From Microvelia longipes (lineage: Eukaryota > Arthropoda > Insecta > Hemiptera > Veliidae), in contig JACMZG010001914.1 in the NCBI GenBank assembly GCA_018340805.1, forward strand, positions 18,722,222-18,786,221: a DNA stretch of 64,000 nt, given 5' to 3'. The translations under genes and the position numbers were made by a program. Positions 62,141 to 64,000 of this stretch are shown piece after piece (positions within the stretch are counted from its first letter, which is position 1; each line of letters starts with the position of its first letter). The notes beneath the pieces were generated by a model. It searched no databases. It had not been told where the DNA came from and was given only the letters and a program-made list of their open reading frames with translations.

Positions 62141-63794
62141 TTTCAAAAAGTGAAATTTTTTGTCATTAACACATATTGTTAAGTCCATTTAGGGACACCC
62201 AGTAAATATGATTATTAATTTTACCAAATGGTGAACTGTATATATGATTTACCATTTAACAAATGGGTTTTTATCTCCTTAAAAGCAAAATTTTTCTAAT
62301 TAGATTGTTTGTATGTTGTACCTTACCTATTAATAGCACTGACTACAGTAAAAACATAATATTTTAAAATCAAATTATTTACTATATTGACAATATAATT
62401 TATTTTGTTCTGATTATAATTATTTACAGTATTGTATTGAAACTAACTTATTATCTAATAATAAATGTTCTCTCCTTTATATAATTGAGGTATATTTATA
62501 TAATTAATAACTTTTAATTTAATTTCACAAACAATAAAAATATATTTGTATTTATCTATGTACATTAAGAATAAATTACAAAATAAATAAAAAACAAATA
62601 ATTTGTATTTCAGTGTTTAAATAAATATTTAAAAATAAAAACTAAAAATGCCCATGAGAAGTAGTTACTATAAAATAAATAAGTAATTAATAAATAAATA
62701 ATTTCATTAATAGAATTTAAAGTAGCAATAGTTTTTATACTTTTCAAAAATAGGAGAGAAGTAATATAGAATTTATGGAGTATAAATTATGTTAGTACAC
62801 AGAAGTTGCATTTCTTTGGGTCTATGTCAAAGAGACTTATATTATTAGAGGGAGGACTAGGGTTAAATAGCAGTGATAATATCTATTAGGTACCCTAACT
62901 GTGCTTACACCTACTGGAGTCTCCTTAGAGGGAGACTAGATACTCCCCACCCCTCTACATCTCTTATTGGCACCTCAAATTTATCTCAATTTTACATCTC
63001 AAATTTATAATGCACCCTACAAACGGCATGCATTTTTCAACGACGTCACATTAAATTACGCAGATTGAATCACATTTTACAGATAAATTATAATTACAAA
63101 TCATTTTAAATTAATTTTACTTAATTCAAGACAAAATAGTTAAAAAATAATGTAATATTGATGTGATATTGAAATTACTATGAAAAATCAAAGAAAGATG
63201 CCACCAATGGACAGTTATGGTACCAAGCTACCCAGGCAAGGATAAGAGCCCTTGTATCCTCCCTCTAGTATAGTTTAAGTCTCCTCGGTTTACGTAAATA
63301 CAAAAGATAGGTTAAAGAGTTTGTATTTTATCTAGAGAACACAATGTTAATACCCAAATCAGAAAGTGCAAGTAGTATTAATTATAGTTTAAAGACCACA
63401 TACTTAATCTATAGTTCCCAATGTAACTTTTTTATTTTGCCTACTGGTAGATATTGTAGTATTATGATTGATAGGAGTTATTTTCATACCTAGAGAGCAC
63501 AATTTTTGGTATTATATCTTGTCAAAAGATAGCACTAGAAGTAATAATCACAGTTAACACTGTATGAACTATTATTAACTACATCTAGTTCAATAATGAA
63601 ATATTAATTATATCAGCATGTAGAGCAAGTGGTATTAATAATGATTGAAAGTGTATGCATTTCAACTAGAGAGCTCATTGGTAATATTTAATTAACACAT
63701 TGTAGTTGTGTGGTACACGAGAGCTGAAGTGAACTAAGGTGTTATTAAATAGTAAACAGCGCCATCTTTATCTGAACAAAACATACATCACTTT
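62141..63794. other. No gene recognised
   Basis: AT-rich spacer without supportable features. Confidence 0.4.
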
Positions 63795-64000
63795 AGACCA
63801 CCGTTTCAGAATCTTTTTGGTCCGTGAAAATTTGATGGCATCCCCTCAACCCAACTCTTATACATTATAAATGTGCAAGTTTTGTGGAATTAGTATTTTG
63901 AATTATAATAAAATTAATTAACAAAACAGGTACTTACAGAGTACTGTATTACTAGAATAGTAAATTATTTGACACAATATTTGATATTATTTTCACAGTT
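63795..64000 (+). mobile_element. hAT-like terminal fragment, second copy
   Basis: Shares TTAGTATTTTG, AACAAAACAGGTACTTACAG and ACTGTATTACTA with 24905-25090 in the same order and spacing. Cut by the window edge. Confidence 0.55.

Overview
This window looks like nuclear DNA from an animal, most likely an arthropod. It is strongly AT-rich, its genes are split by introns with GT..AG borders, and it is saturated with microsatellites, minisatellites and small foldback or MITE-type elements. I see no bacterial, plasmid or viral organisation. The order cannot be fixed from sequence alone; an insect such as a hemipteran is a guess.

Only 35-48 kb holds recognisable host genes, all on the minus strand. 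They are an intronless nucleoporin SEH1 homologue (35108-36436), a three-exon TMEM199/Vma12-type V-ATPase assembly factor (40236-44896), and, 355 bp further on, a BLOC1S5/Muted homologue whose last three exons are visible (45252-47630; a first exon may be missing). All three families have a lysosomal connection: SEH1 is also a GATOR2 subunit, TMEM199 serves V-ATPase assembly, and BLOC1S5 belongs to BLOC-1. I treat the clustering as probably coincidental.

The rest is accessory DNA. Several dispersed families recur: (1) a repeat of about 0.8-1 kb with a segment resembling the 3' half of 5S rRNA, in at least 13 full or partial copies; (2) a ~310 bp element with ends like ATAGAGATATATTACTAGAG; (3) a tRNA-derived SINE (two copies); (4) foldback elements sharing a CTGATGATG-hairpin-GAAA module; (5) three copies of a ~130 bp MITE ending in TGACAGCGTGGG; (6) single MITEs with clear TSDs, two with TA and one with an 8-bp TSD. 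Protein-coding relics are the 3' end of a non-LTR retrotransposon reverse transcriptase (48842-49543) and the N-terminal part of a Crypton-type tyrosine recombinase (33078-33373).

The most unusual structure is the ~1.5 kb, 34-bp-unit minisatellite (41273-42767) at the TMEM199 exon 2/intron 2 border. Each unit repeats the sequence of the real splice donor, so the authentic donor is followed by roughly 40 decoy donors. Also notable are a three-level nest of repeats at 47.8-48.8 kb, a perfect 24-bp-arm palindrome at 11.9 kb, and a ~180-bp-arm inverted repeat at 61.6-62.1 kb.
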